The position numbers and the translations under genes were made by a program. Shown piece after piece: positions 38,231-47,090 of a stretch of 64,000 bases of DNA (positions are counted from its first letter, which is position 1; each line of letters starts with the position of its first letter). The stretch lies in NCBI RefSeq assembly GCF_014203095.1, contig NZ_JACHIG010000001.1:868001-932000 (forward strand). The letters are read 5' to 3'. The stretch is from Prosthecobacter vanneervenii. Lineage in GTDB: Bacteria > Verrucomicrobiota > Verrucomicrobiia > Verrucomicrobiales > Verrucomicrobiaceae. The notes below the pieces were generated by a model. It saw nothing but the letters and a program-made list of their open reading frames with translations. It had not been told where the DNA came from and did not search any database.

Positions 38231-39811
38231 ATGACCCCCATAAAATCCACAGTTCCCAAAGCGGGCACGTGCAGTGAGAACTGCTGTGGTGGATTTTCAG
38301 TGCTCGAACTCGTCAGCATGATCGCCATTCTCGGCGTCATCACCGGCATCCTGGTCAACAGCATGGGTGGCGATGTGGGCGGCAGCAATGCCGGCAAGCT
38401 GCAGGCCGACGTGGCGGGGATCAATCACATGATCGCTCTCTACCTGGCAGATGGCGGCAGTCTGGCGGGCCTTTCCTCCCCGCAGGCCATCATCGACAAG
38501 ATGAAGCGCAGCCGCCCGCAGTCCGAGTGGCAGCAGCATGCAGGCATGGTCTCTGGCAAGCTGCTGGACGTACGCCTGCAGGCCCGGATGACGACGACCT
38601 CGGACCCTGCCGGAGCCCAGCGCGCCCTCTGGGACCGCACCAAGCAGCGCTTCTATATTGGCACCAGTGGCAGCGGTGTGAAGGAATTCTATCTGGACAA
38701 TGCCCTGGCCTCCGCTGACTACGGCACGGAGACGCGCACCAAATCCCTGTATGCCTTTAATTCCGGCAAGACTGGCTGGGTGTGGAGCAACCCCGGCACG
38801 CCGGGCACCCCGAACTACATGGACCCCACGGCCACCACGCCCGTGACTCCGGCCTCCGGCTTTGATCCTAATGAGACTGCGCCCGCCTCCTCCACACCCC
38901 CTACAGACTCGGGTGGCGGCAGCGGCGGCGGAGATGGCGGCAGCGGTGGCGGTCCCGGCTCGCAGCCCACGCTGGCCATGCTCACCACGCCCATCTTCAC
39001 CCCCAGCGGCGGCACCTTTGCCTTTGGCAGCTTTCCCAGCACCGTGGCCATCGTGGGGGCAGGACCGGCGGGCGCCTCCCTTCTCATGTACAGCATCAAT
39101 GGCGGGTCATGGCAGACGTACACAGGCCCCATCCCGCTGACACCGGCCATGAACATCCAGGCGCAGAATGTGAGCACGCGCACGGCGGAGTTTGCCAACA
39201 GCAACGTCAATTCACAGACCTACTACCGCCTCATCAGCGGCTTTACCGGTACTGACACCGGCAGCTGGGGAAATGCCAAAGGCGGCCCCAATCTGGTGAC
39301 GAACACGCAGAACACCGACACCACCTCCACCTTCAAGTCCGGCAATACCAAGCTCGACCTCGGCGGCGGCCAGTACCTCGATGCCGGCATGCAGAACTCC
39401 ATCAGCTTCACCCCAGCCGGGTTCAACAACATCGCGCCCAACACCTGGTTCGACTTTGGCGCCATGCAGCTCGCCAACGGCACCACCTTCTACAACAGCG
39501 AAGCCACCGCCGTGACCCTCACGGTGAACCTGAACCTCAGCCAGCCTGCCGTCAGCTACACCGCCTACATCAATCTCGGCCTCGTCAGCACGCCCAACAC
39601 CAGCGATCCCCTCTCCAGCGCGGACGTCGTGCAGCTGCTGAACCCCACCACCGACTTCACCATCACCATCGACGGCGTGCAGTACCGCCTGGAGCTGCAG
39701 TGGCAGTCTCTCGACCCCAGCTCCAGCGTCGTCCAGGGAAACAACCTCCTCATCTTTGAGGGCGCCACGGCGGCCGTGGAGCTGCGCGCCCGCTTCACCA
39801 GCAACTTCTGA
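38231..39811 (+). CDS. Large modular pseudopilin (class III signal, CHB_HEX-like and anchor-K-like domains)
   Basis: 526 aa from ATG 38231. The prepilin signal GG-FSVLELVSMIAILGVITG has its cleavage site after Gly21 and Glu at +5. A GspG-like head follows to about 215 (VSGKLLDVRLQARM, FYLDNALASADYGTETRTKS). A Gly/Ser linker (GGGSGGGDGGSGGGPGSQ) then leads to a ~70-residue segment like the chitobiase/beta-hexosaminidase C-terminal domain (TPIFTPSGGTFAFGSFPSTV, MYSINGGSWQTYTGPIPL). From about 335 to the end it resembles the choice-of-anchor K beta domain (FDFGAMQLANGTTFYNSEAT, LTVNLNLSQP, VQYRLELQW). It is first gene of the pilus-like operon, so a displayed tip or adhesive subunit is plausible. 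Confidence 0.75.
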   Translation: MTPIKSTVPKAGTCSENCCGGFSVLELVSMIAILGVITGILVNSMGGDVGGSNAGKLQADVAGINHMIALYLADGGSLAGLSSPQAIIDKMKRSRPQSEWQQHAGMVSGKLLDVRLQARMTTTSDPAGAQRALWDRTKQRFYIGTSGSGVKEFYLDNALASADYGTETRTKSLYAFNSGKTGWVWSNPGTPGTPNYMDPTATTPVTPASGFDPNETAPASSTPPTDSGGGSGGGDGGSGGGPGSQPTLAMLTTPIFTPSGGTFAFGSFPSTVAIVGAGPAGASLLMYSINGGSWQTYTGPIPLTPAMNIQAQNVSTRTAEFANSNVNSQTYYRLISGFTGTDTGSWGNAKGGPNLVTNTQNTDTTSTFKSGNTKLDLGGGQYLDAGMQNSISFTPAGFNNIAPNTWFDFGAMQLANGTTFYNSEATAVTLTVNLNLSQPAVSYTAYINLGLVSTPNTSDPLSSADVVQLLNPTTDFTITIDGVQYRLELQWQSLDPSSSVVQGNNLLIFEGATAAVELRARFTSNF

Positions 39812-39823
39812 CCCACCCGCTCC

Positions 39824-40888
39824 ATGGAAGACATTCACGAACGCAGCCAGCTCGGTTACCGCATGCTCCACCTGTCCAAGGACAACGGGGTGAGCGACTT
39901 CTATGTCACTCCCTGGGAGCCGCTGACCTACAAGCGCAACGGCAAGCTCTTCTACGACTCCTTCATCTACCAGCCGGAGCGGCCGCTGGAGTTTACCCCC
40001 GGGTGCGTGGACTACGCGCTGCAGCTCGGCTCCCGCCGCTATCGTGTGAACCGCATGGTCACGCGCGGCCGTCCGCGCTGGGTGCTGCGTCTGCTGCCGG
40101 AAAACATTCCGGACATCAGCAAGCTCATGGTGCCCCCCCCTGCCATCAAAGCCTTCCTGGAGGCCAAAAACGGCCTCTTCCTCGTGTGCGGTGCCACCGG
40201 CTCCGGTAAATCCACCACCATCGCCTCCATGATCCTGGAGCGCGCCAAGCGCCGCCAGGAGCACGTGCTCACCTTTGAGGACCCCATCGAATTCGTCTAT
40301 CCCTCCGGCATCCCCTCCCTGGTGTCCCAGCGCGAGATCGGCACCGACGAGCTCGACTTCAACAAATCCCTGCGCGCTGCTCTGCGACAAGCACCCGACG
40401 TCATCCTGGTGGGAGAAATTCGAGACGGGGAGACGGCGGAGATCGCCCTGCAGGCCGCTGAAACGGGCCACGTGGTGGTGGCCACGCTGCACACCTCCTC
40501 CGCCGCACAGACGGTGCAGCGCTACCTGAAGCTCATCCCCAGCGACCGCATGGAAAACGCCATGCTCTCCTTTGCCGACTCCCTGCGCGGCATCCTCTGC
40601 CAGCGCCTGCTCTTTGATGAGGCGCGCGGCAAGCGCTTCCCCATCCATGAGCTGCTCCTGCCCTATGACTCCGTGTGCGGCATGATCCGCCGCGGCGAGT
40701 TCAAGAACCTGGAGCAGGAGCTGGAGGCGGGCTTTACACGCGGGATGATCAGCTTTGAGCGCTGCCTGAACATGCGCATGTCCGACGGCTGGAAGCCCTC
40801 CACCGCCCGCAAGACCGGCTACACCGAGCATGAGGTGTACGACTTCCTTTCCAAAGAACAACTGACCTCCGTATATGCTGCTGGATGA
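39824..40888 (+). CDS. PilT-type secretion/pilus ATPase
   Basis: 354 aa, size and layout of PilT/PilU. Short N-terminal domain, then Walker A VCGATGSGKSTT (about 121-132), Asp box LTFEDPIEFVYPSG, Walker B PDVILVGEIRDGETAE and His box GHVVVATLHTSSAAQTVQRY. It lacks the long N-terminal domain and tetracysteine zinc site of PilB/GspE. It would power pilus retraction or, if it is the only motor, drive this machine in both directions. It follows the large pseudopilin by 12 bases and overlaps the next gene by 14 bases. Confidence 0.88.
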   Translation: MEDIHERSQLGYRMLHLSKDNGVSDFYVTPWEPLTYKRNGKLFYDSFIYQPERPLEFTPGCVDYALQLGSRRYRVNRMVTRGRPRWVLRLLPENIPDISKLMVPPPAIKAFLEAKNGLFLVCGATGSGKSTTIASMILERAKRRQEHVLTFEDPIEFVYPSGIPSLVSQREIGTDELDFNKSLRAALRQAPDVILVGEIRDGETAEIALQAAETGHVVVATLHTSSAAQTVQRYLKLIPSDRMENAMLSFADSLRGILCQRLLFDEARGKRFPIHELLLPYDSVCGMIRRGEFKNLEQELEAGFTRGMISFERCLNMRMSDGWKPSTARKTGYTEHEVYDFLSKEQLTSVYAAG

Positions 40889-41744
40889 AATCAAATCCGT
40901 ACTGAGCTTTGCCGCCTTCAAAGCCGACCCCGACGACTCAGCCGTGCCGTGGGGGAAACGCTACGAGGGGCGCAAGTCTCTTCTCCTCAACGTCAGCCGC
41001 AGCGCCGTGAGCTGGCGCTCCGTCAACAAGCGCGGCCGCTTTGAAGAAGGCGGCACGCAGGAGGGCGAGCTGACAGACACCGCCCCCCACCGCGCTGAAG
41101 AATGGAAGGGCATGGTGGAAAACGGCTGGTGCTCCGTCTCCGTAAACCACCGCTTCATCATCAGCCTGGAAAACAACCTCATGCGCGGAGACAACGTCGT
41201 GGGCCTGCTGCGCACCAACCCGCGCGCCGTGCTGGGGCCCAAGTACGACCGTGGCAAGCGCTACGCCATCTGCCACCACCCCGAGACCACCGCCAGCCTG
41301 CTGCTGGCCGTGGAGGAGTCCATGGTCAAGGTCACGGAGGACACGCTGAAGACGGTGAACCTCAAGCCCGGCCGTGTGTGCTGCGGCCTCTTTGCCATGC
41401 TGGAGCATGCCGTGCTCAGCATCTTCCGCGCCAGCAGCGGCGGCACGCCGCCGGACTTTGTGCTCATCGCCGCGTGCGAGGGCTCCCTGGCCGTGCTGGT
41501 GCAGCAGGAGGGCCAGTGGCGCGACATCCGCTGCCGCAGCGGCCTGGGCCCCGAAGCCGTGGAGACGGCGCTGCAGATCATCAGCCCCCTGCTGGCCAAG
41601 GTGCCGCAGGGCAGCCCGGTGTACTTTGTGGGAGACGGGCACGACAACAAATTCCGCACCGAGCTCATGCTGCACCTGGAGAAGGTGGGCGCCGCCGACC
41701 TCACGCAGGACGACCTGCTCTGGACCATCATCGGAGAACACTAA
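40875..41744 (+). CDS. PilM/GspL-like cytoplasmic assembly protein
   Basis: 289 aa with no membrane helix. Assigned mainly by position, ahead of PilN-, PilO- and PilP-like genes. The fold is compatible with an actin-like PilM or GspL cytoplasmic domain: alternating strands (LLLNVSRSAVSWRSVN, DFVLIAACEGSLAVLVQQEG) and a late VYFVGDGHDNKFRTELMLHL helix resembling the ATPase-fold closing segment. It would link the motor to the inner-membrane PilN-like protein. Sequence identity to known PilM is too low to confirm by eye. Its start lies inside the ATPase gene, indicating translational coupling. Confidence 0.55.
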   Translation: MLLDEIKSVLSFAAFKADPDDSAVPWGKRYEGRKSLLLNVSRSAVSWRSVNKRGRFEEGGTQEGELTDTAPHRAEEWKGMVENGWCSVSVNHRFIISLENNLMRGDNVVGLLRTNPRAVLGPKYDRGKRYAICHHPETTASLLLAVEESMVKVTEDTLKTVNLKPGRVCCGLFAMLEHAVLSIFRASSGGTPPDFVLIAACEGSLAVLVQQEGQWRDIRCRSGLGPEAVETALQIISPLLAKVPQGSPVYFVGDGHDNKFRTELMLHLEKVGAADLTQDDLLWTIIGEH

Positions 41745-41759
41745 ACACCAGCCCCTGCC

Positions 41760-42314
41760 ATGAACGAGTATCTCTGCCATGACTTCAAGACGCCGCGCAC
41801 CGACACCGCGCGCCGCCTGCCCTCCAGCTTCCGCGCCATCCCCGTGGTCTTTTACGTGGCCCTGCTCTTCAGCGCCTACGTCATGACCATGGACTACTTT
41901 AACTACAAGAAGGCCCTGCAGCAGAAGACGGAAGCACAGCAGCGCGAAAAGATCAGCGCGGAGAAGCGCGATGCATTCAAGGCTGAAAAGGCCGAGCTGG
42001 AGTCCGAAGCCACCAAGGCGGAAAAAGTGGCGCAGTGGATGGAAGGCGCGCGCAACATGCAGCCCATCGCCGTCAAGATCGCCCGCGCTCTGCAGCCGGA
42101 CACCCGCATCACCCAGGTGGCGCTGGAGCGCAATGAGCAGGTGCCCTCCAACATCGCCCTCACCATCCATGTGAACGGCACCAATGTCTCCACCGAACTG
42201 GCCGCCATCGAGTCCGCGCTGGGCCAGCTGCTCTACCGCTCCTACTCCCCGCAGCAGACCAAGAACGGAGACTTTGTGGAATACCACTCCACCCTCGTGC
42301 GCCAGGCCGACTAA
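41760..42314 (+). CDS. PilN-like inner-membrane assembly protein
   Basis: 184 aa with one membrane helix (AIPVVFYVALLFSAYVMTMD, about 27-46), followed by a coiled coil (QQKTEAQQREKISAEKRDAF to about 90) and a ferredoxin-like beta-alpha domain (TRITQVALERNEQVPSNIAL, TELAAIESALGQL). This is the standard PilN/GspL-C layout. The short cytoplasmic tail before the helix (MNEYLCHDF) could bind the PilM-like protein encoded just upstream, as in type IV pili (INLL motif; here degenerate). Confidence 0.65.
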   Translation: MNEYLCHDFKTPRTDTARRLPSSFRAIPVVFYVALLFSAYVMTMDYFNYKKALQQKTEAQQREKISAEKRDAFKAEKAELESEATKAEKVAQWMEGARNMQPIAVKIARALQPDTRITQVALERNEQVPSNIALTIHVNGTNVSTELAAIESALGQLLYRSYSPQQTKNGDFVEYHSTLVRQAD

Positions 42315-42331
42315 CCCCCACACCGCCCCTC

Positions 42332-42940
42332 ATGAACCCCAAGCAAATAGCCTGCTTCATCCTGCTCGCGTTCGTCGGTGTGCTGACCTACACCGCGCAG
42401 ATGATCCACAAGACCGTGGCCACCACCCGTGCTGAAGCGGAGGACGCTGAGACCGCCGCCGTCACCGCTGAAAACGAGCGCTCCACGGCGGAGATCGAGA
42501 CCGCCGTCTTCAAGGAGCAGACCGAGGAGGTGCGCCGCTTTCTGCGCGCCTGGCTGCCCTCCATCGAGCACATGCAGACCCAGCAGGAGGCGGAGCAGAC
42601 CATCGAGCTGAGCCTGCGCGAGCGCGGCATCAACCTCGTCCGCTCCCGCAAGACCGAGCCCAAGTCCTCCTCCGGCAACAAGATCATCCCCAAGTCCATC
42701 ATCACCACCATGACGATCGAGGAGGAGTACGCCAAGGTGCTCAACTGGCTCGGGGACATCGAGCGCCGCCTGCCCACCGCGCGCATGCGCGTGGTGCAGA
42801 TCACCGGCGGCAGCACCAGTTCCCAGCTGAAGATGGATGTCTCCTTTGAGACTCCCATCTTTGACCTCGCCGCCGCAGATGCGGACAAGAAAAAGGCCGC
42901 CGCCGCTGCAGCCGCCGCCAAGCCCGCCAAAAAATCCTAG
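42332..42940 (+). CDS. PilO-like inner-membrane assembly protein
   Basis: 202 aa. The N-terminal helix (IACFILLAFVGVLTYTAQMI) is followed by a coiled coil (ETAAVTAENERSTAEIETAV) and a periplasmic domain with EEEYAKVLNWLGDIERRLPT, the segment usually seen in PilO/GspM. The C-terminus is a Lys/Ala-rich tail. Paired with the PilN-like protein it would form the periplasmic heterodimer of the alignment complex. The gene starts 17 bases after its neighbour and ends two bases before the next ATG. Confidence 0.65.
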   Translation: MNPKQIACFILLAFVGVLTYTAQMIHKTVATTRAEAEDAETAAVTAENERSTAEIETAVFKEQTEEVRRFLRAWLPSIEHMQTQQEAEQTIELSLRERGINLVRSRKTEPKSSSGNKIIPKSIITTMTIEEEYAKVLNWLGDIERRLPTARMRVVQITGGSTSSQLKMDVSFETPIFDLAAADADKKKAAAAAAAAKPAKKS

Positions 42941-42942
42941 CC

Positions 42943-43887
42943 ATGAACGCCGCCTGCCGACTGCTGCTACCGGGCCTGATTCTCACGATCATGGCCGCCA
43001 CAGCCCGCGCCCAGACCACCCCGCCTGGCAAGGAGGAGGAAGAGGACAAGCGCGTGCAATACCAGCTGGTGCTCCCGGATGAAAAAACCCCCGAGACCGT
43101 CAAGCCGGAGGAGCACAACCCCTTTGAATCTGAAAACGAGGCGCTCAGCCGCCAGAACACCGGAGACACCGAGGAAAACCGTGTGCGCGACAGGCTGCTG
43201 AAGCTGCCCGTGGTGGGCATCAAGCGGATGGAAGATGGCCGCATGCGCGTGCTGCTGGGAGACATCATTCTTGAAACCGGCCGCGTGGTGCCCCCGGTGC
43301 TGCCTGGGCAGCTCGTGGAGCTGCGCGTGAAAAACATCACCGCCGAGCACATCGAGCTGGCATGGACGGAGAAGCGCATGACCGGCCTGCCGCCCAAGCT
43401 CATGCTCATCCCCATCAACATCTCGCCGCAGGTGCGCTACATCATGCACGGGCAGACCGAGGAGGAGGCCAAGAAGTCCCGCAGCGTCAACGCGAAGATG
43501 TCCCTGCCACCGCGAGACCCAGCCCTGGCCGCCAAGCCTCAGCAGCCTGCAGCAGCCCCGGCAGCCACCGCGCCAGCTCCCCTGCCCGCAGCAGCCGCAA
43601 CGCCCGAGGCCGTACCCCCACGTGCCCAGCTCGTGGCGGACGATCCCACCCCTTTCTCCCCGCCCCGCATGGCGCAGCCCGCCCAGCCTGAGCCGCCAGC
43701 CGTGGCCCAGCAAAAGCCTGCCCCCTCCGCCCCGGGACAGCCCGCCGCACCCACTGGTGCTGCAGCCACTGCCGCCGCTCCCGCGCCTGCAGATCAGCAG
43801 CAGCAGCCGGCCAGCCAGCCGCCCTCTCCTGCCGTGGAGTCCGTGGTGCGCATGCTCTTTGGCAATCCCACGCCAGCCCCCAAATGA
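42943..43887 (+). CDS. PilP/GspC-like periplasmic protein with Pro/Ala-rich tail
   Basis: 314 aa with signal peptide MNAACRLLLPGLILTIMAATARA. Residues about 60-150 contain NPFESENEALS and a small beta domain (LPVVGIKRMEDGRMRVLLGD, IILETGRVVPPVLPGQLVEL, RVKNITAEHIELAWTEKRMT) matching the PilP/GspC homology-region layout that docks the inner complex to the secretin. The last ~130 residues are Pro/Ala/Gln-rich and probably disordered. Its stop overlaps the next start (ATGA). Position and fold support a PilP-like role; family membership is not certain. Confidence 0.6.
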   Translation: MNAACRLLLPGLILTIMAATARAQTTPPGKEEEEDKRVQYQLVLPDEKTPETVKPEEHNPFESENEALSRQNTGDTEENRVRDRLLKLPVVGIKRMEDGRMRVLLGDIILETGRVVPPVLPGQLVELRVKNITAEHIELAWTEKRMTGLPPKLMLIPINISPQVRYIMHGQTEEEAKKSRSVNAKMSLPPRDPALAAKPQQPAAAPAATAPAPLPAAAATPEAVPPRAQLVADDPTPFSPPRMAQPAQPEPPAVAQQKPAPSAPGQPAAPTGAAATAAAPAPADQQQQPASQPPSPAVESVVRMLFGNPTPAPK

Positions 43888-44873
43888 TGAACCGCCGTGC
43901 ACATCATCAGCCAGGGGGGTTTACCTCCGTGGAGCTCCTGCTGGTGCTGGCACTCTCCGCCATGATCCTGGGCGGCGTCGTGGTGACGTATGGCACCATC
44001 GTGCGCAGCCAGCCCAGCGTCTCCTCCATCGTCAGCGTGCCGGTCGGCAGCCAGGCCATGCTCAATTTTTACGGCACCGCAGGCTCATCGGTCAACACCG
44101 GCATGGCCCCGCAGTATGGAGCGCTCTCCCTGGCCGAGGAACTGCGGGAGCAGTTTCTCACAGACACCATCAGCGCCACCGCCGTCTTCTGCCTGCCGCG
44201 GGACGGTGTCAATACCTACAAGCCCTCCATGATCGCGTATGACGCCACGCAGGATGCAGAGCTGGACACCCCGCAGAAATTCCGCGCCCACCTCATCGCC
44301 CGCGCATCCGTCTCCACCACCCTCTACCGCGACTACCGCAACCCCCTCAACGACAACACCGCCGTGCCGCAAAACGCCAGCATCTTCGTGCTCGGCTACA
44401 GCAAGTACCCCGGCTACCTCAAAGTCACCGCGCTCTATGACATCGACGTCATGCGCTTCACGGCTGCCAGCCAGCCCAACGGCATCTACGCCTCCGTCAA
44501 ACGCTACTCAGACTCCGGCACGGCCACCACCACCTCCACGCTGAGCTACACGGGCGGCTACGACGTGTTTTTCCCGCCATCCGTCCCCAGCCCCACCAGC
44601 TCCAGCCAGTGGAGCGGAGACGGCTTTGTCCCGCTTTTTGTCACCTTTGAGCGTTCCGAGCGCCTGGCGCTGCGGGAGACGCCTGCCACCATCGACCGCT
44701 TTAAGCGCGCCTACGAGCGGCCCTTCTACTTCATCTGGTGGCCGGACCCCACCGCCCGCCACCTCGGAGCCGTGGCCAACACCTTTGCCTCCTCCGACCC
44801 GCGCCAGGCCTACAACCACATGGCCGGGCGCACCGCCTTCATGTTTACCGTGCCCATGTTTCCGGCCCTCTGA
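43884..44873 (+). CDS. Pilin-like protein with class III signal, 329 aa
   Basis: The prepilin signal is QPGG-FTSVELLLVLALSAMIL, cleaved after Gly12 with Glu at +5. The head is large for a minor pilin (about 300 residues): MLNFYGTAGSSVNTGMAPQY, FRAHLIARASVSTTLYRDYR, PFYFIWWPDPTARHLGAV and FMFTVPMFPAL at the end. It recalls GspJ/PilW-like minor pseudopilins or the Verru_Chthon-type cassette pilins of this phylum, but no firm family call is possible. It is coupled to the preceding gene by an ATGA overlap and to the next by a six-base gap. Confidence 0.7.
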   Translation: MMNRRAHHQPGGFTSVELLLVLALSAMILGGVVVTYGTIVRSQPSVSSIVSVPVGSQAMLNFYGTAGSSVNTGMAPQYGALSLAEELREQFLTDTISATAVFCLPRDGVNTYKPSMIAYDATQDAELDTPQKFRAHLIARASVSTTLYRDYRNPLNDNTAVPQNASIFVLGYSKYPGYLKVTALYDIDVMRFTAASQPNGIYASVKRYSDSGTATTTSTLSYTGGYDVFFPPSVPSPTSSSQWSGDGFVPLFVTFERSERLALRETPATIDRFKRAYERPFYFIWWPDPTARHLGAVANTFASSDPRQAYNHMAGRTAFMFTVPMFPAL

Positions 44874-44879
44874 TCCCCC

Positions 44880-46520
44880 ATGCGCATCCACCCACAGACC
44901 CCTCTCAGCAGCAGCAGCCGTGGCGCCCTCATGGCGGCGGCGCTCATGCTCATGGTGGTCAGCGGCATCTTCGTCACCTCATGGGTGGCGTTGATGAGCA
45001 CACGCGCCTCCCAGGTGAGCTACCTGGAGAGCATGATCGAGCGCCACGTGGGTCTGGAAAGCTCCCGCCTGCTGGCCTGGCAGTGCACCAGCAGCCAGGC
45101 GCTGGTGCCCAACAGCACCCTGAGCTCCTCCAAAGACATCGTGCTCGGAAAGAACACCGGCAGCATCAATACCAAATCCGGATGGAACGCCCTCAATGTC
45201 TACACCTCCGAAAACACGCCTGGAGGCATGACCACCGTGTATCCCTACAACTACACCGGCCTGCGCCCCGGAGCCTCCTACCTCAATGTGGAGCAGCTCG
45301 TGCGTCCAGATTCCGACACGGCGGGAAACATCGACGACTTTAACAGCTGGCAGTTTCTCAAGACCATGCCCCCTGTGCTCAACGGGGATCTCTTCTGCAT
45401 CTACCGCAAGCCTGATGCAGCCAGGACGCAGCTCGACGTCTATACCGACGCCAGCTCCAGCTCCGGCGGCCACATCGCCTGCTGGACTGTGCAGGGCCGC
45501 ACCGTGCTTCACCACCCGCGCTCTCTTTTCGTAGCCAACACCCCCAGCCCGCTGCAGCTCCCGTTTCTCACCAAATCACTCTACATCCAGTCCCACGCCA
45601 CGCTGGAGCCGCCCTCCATTCCCTACCCGGTGTATGGCACAGATCCCAATGGCAAGGCGCTGCTGCCCTCCAACCTCCCCGTGGTGCCCAGCACCTCCGG
45701 CCCGATCGACAGCAGCGGCACCAGCGACTTTCAAGGCTACCTCAACGTCGTCCAAAACAACAACAACCCGGACAACTCCCTCTGGCACTTCCAGGACCGC
45801 GAAGCCGCCGCAGGCCGCACACCCACTGTCACCATCGACACCAACAATGTCTTCAACTCCTCCACCGAGGCCTACTGGATCGCGCAGCAGACCAATCCCA
45901 CCTACAAGCCGCCGGACTGGCCTCGCGGCTACAGCGACAGCCTGAAGGTTCTCTTCATCAAGCTGGACAGCCAGTATCTCAAAAACATGCGCATCACCGG
46001 CGCGGTGAACCAGATCATCTTCGTGGGCCAGAGCAACGCCACGGCCTTTGCCAACGCAGCCTATCTGAAGCCGGTGATCATCACCATCATGCCCGCCCTC
46101 AATGGAGACAGCATACGCGACATCCGTTTTGAGCGCGAAAACAACCGCCGCCATGTGCTGGCATTTAAAAACACACGCTCTGCCGCCGCGGCACCGCCCG
46201 TGATCGACTTGTCCTGGGTCAACAACCCCATCTCCGGCAGCGAGTTCCGCTGGCGCTGTGTGCTGGTGAATGAATACACGTCCCTCATGTTCAACATGCC
46301 TGCCAACCTGACCCAGAGCATCCGCTGGCTCGGAGGTGTGATGACCAACTGGACCGTGAAGCGCTATGCCTCCGGCGGCACCAATCCCAGCCGCCTGCTC
46401 TTCACCAGCGACAACGACCCCGCCGTGCCCGCCGCCACCAACAACGGCCCCGCCTTCTCCACCTTCCTCCCGCGCGATGCGTGGCTCGAGTCCTACTTTG
46501 CCCCCGTAGCCCCGCCATGA
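44880..46520 (+). CDS. Large PilX/GspK-like protein, 546 aa
   Basis: N-terminal region SSSSRGALMAAALMLMVVSGIFVTSW is a pilin-like hydrophobic helix preceded by basic and polar residues. It lacks a canonical GFxxxE signal: there is no Glu at +5 after RG. PilX and GspK share this deviation and cap the pilus tip. The head of about 500 residues is beta-rich, with Thr/Ser/Asn-rich text (VSYLESMIERHVGLESSRLL, IACWTVQGRTVLHHPRSLFV, RRHVLAFKNTRSAAAAPPVI). The next gene starts at 46517, overlapping the stop (ATGA). Confidence 0.6.
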   Translation: MRIHPQTPLSSSSRGALMAAALMLMVVSGIFVTSWVALMSTRASQVSYLESMIERHVGLESSRLLAWQCTSSQALVPNSTLSSSKDIVLGKNTGSINTKSGWNALNVYTSENTPGGMTTVYPYNYTGLRPGASYLNVEQLVRPDSDTAGNIDDFNSWQFLKTMPPVLNGDLFCIYRKPDAARTQLDVYTDASSSSGGHIACWTVQGRTVLHHPRSLFVANTPSPLQLPFLTKSLYIQSHATLEPPSIPYPVYGTDPNGKALLPSNLPVVPSTSGPIDSSGTSDFQGYLNVVQNNNNPDNSLWHFQDREAAAGRTPTVTIDTNNVFNSSTEAYWIAQQTNPTYKPPDWPRGYSDSLKVLFIKLDSQYLKNMRITGAVNQIIFVGQSNATAFANAAYLKPVIITIMPALNGDSIRDIRFERENNRRHVLAFKNTRSAAAAPPVIDLSWVNNPISGSEFRWRCVLVNEYTSLMFNMPANLTQSIRWLGGVMTNWTVKRYASGGTNPSRLLFTSDNDPAVPAATNNGPAFSTFLPRDAWLESYFAPVAPP

Positions 46521-47065
46521 AGAACCTTCGCACGCAGAGTTTGCCGTGGTTTGCAATGGCTGGCCATTGTTTGCAGTGGTTTTCCAAACAACCGCAAACA
46601 ACGGCAAACCATCGCAGACAACCGCAAACCGCCCGCAGGGCGCGCGGCGGCTACACGCTCATCGAGGTGCTCGCGGCGGCGGCCATCGTCTCCGTGAGCG
46701 CCACCGCCATGGTCAGCCTCTCCGCCACGCTGATGCTGCAGGAGGAAATGGCGCTGCGCATCAGCGTCACGCGCAACTACCAGGAAAACGCCGTGCGCCT
46801 CTGGCAGCTGGGGCTTTCCACCGTGCAGGTAAACGCGCTCATGCCCTCCCTCACGCAGAATGCCGTGCTGCAGCAGGCCATGTTTGCCGCCCCCACCCTG
46901 GTGGAGAGCGGGCAGACCACCGTCAACGGCGTCGTCATGGAGACGCTGCTCTGCACCGCAGTGGTGAACAGCTCCCAGAACCCCAGCACCAAAAGCGCCG
47001 GCGCCTCCTACACTCTCACCGCCTACCGCCCGCGCCTCGTCACCGATCTCCGCGCCCCGCCCTGA
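46517..47065 (+). CDS. Prepilin-like protein with unusually long leader, 182 aa
   Basis: Class III signal RARGG-YTLIEVLAAAAIVSVS, cleaved after Gly45 with Glu at +5. The leader is 45 residues, far longer than the usual 5-25, and Gln/Arg/Trp-rich (FAMAGHCLQWFSKQPQTTAN). The mature part is about 137 aa, size of a GspI/GspH-like minor pseudopilin (LWQLGLSTVQVNALMPSLTQ, LLCTAVVNSSQNPSTKSAGA). The leader-coding DNA is a large inverted repeat. A later start would remove the excess, but no in-frame start close to the processing site is evident apart from the Met at leader position 14. Confidence 0.7.
   Translation: MKNLRTQSLPWFAMAGHCLQWFSKQPQTTANHRRQPQTARRARGGYTLIEVLAAAAIVSVSATAMVSLSATLMLQEEMALRISVTRNYQENAVRLWQLGLSTVQVNALMPSLTQNAVLQQAMFAAPTLVESGQTTVNGVVMETLLCTAVVNSSQNPSTKSAGASYTLTAYRPRLVTDLRAPP
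46540..46608. repeat. Inverted repeat inside the prepilin leader sequence
   Basis: TTTGCCGTGGTTTGC (46540-46554) pairs with GCAAACAACGGCAAA (46594-46608) in 14 of 15 positions, with a second nested imperfect pair between them. A strong mRNA hairpin would form just after the start codon at 46517. Confidence 0.7.
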
Positions 47066-47090
47066 GCTCCACCTTTCAGCCACACTAGCC

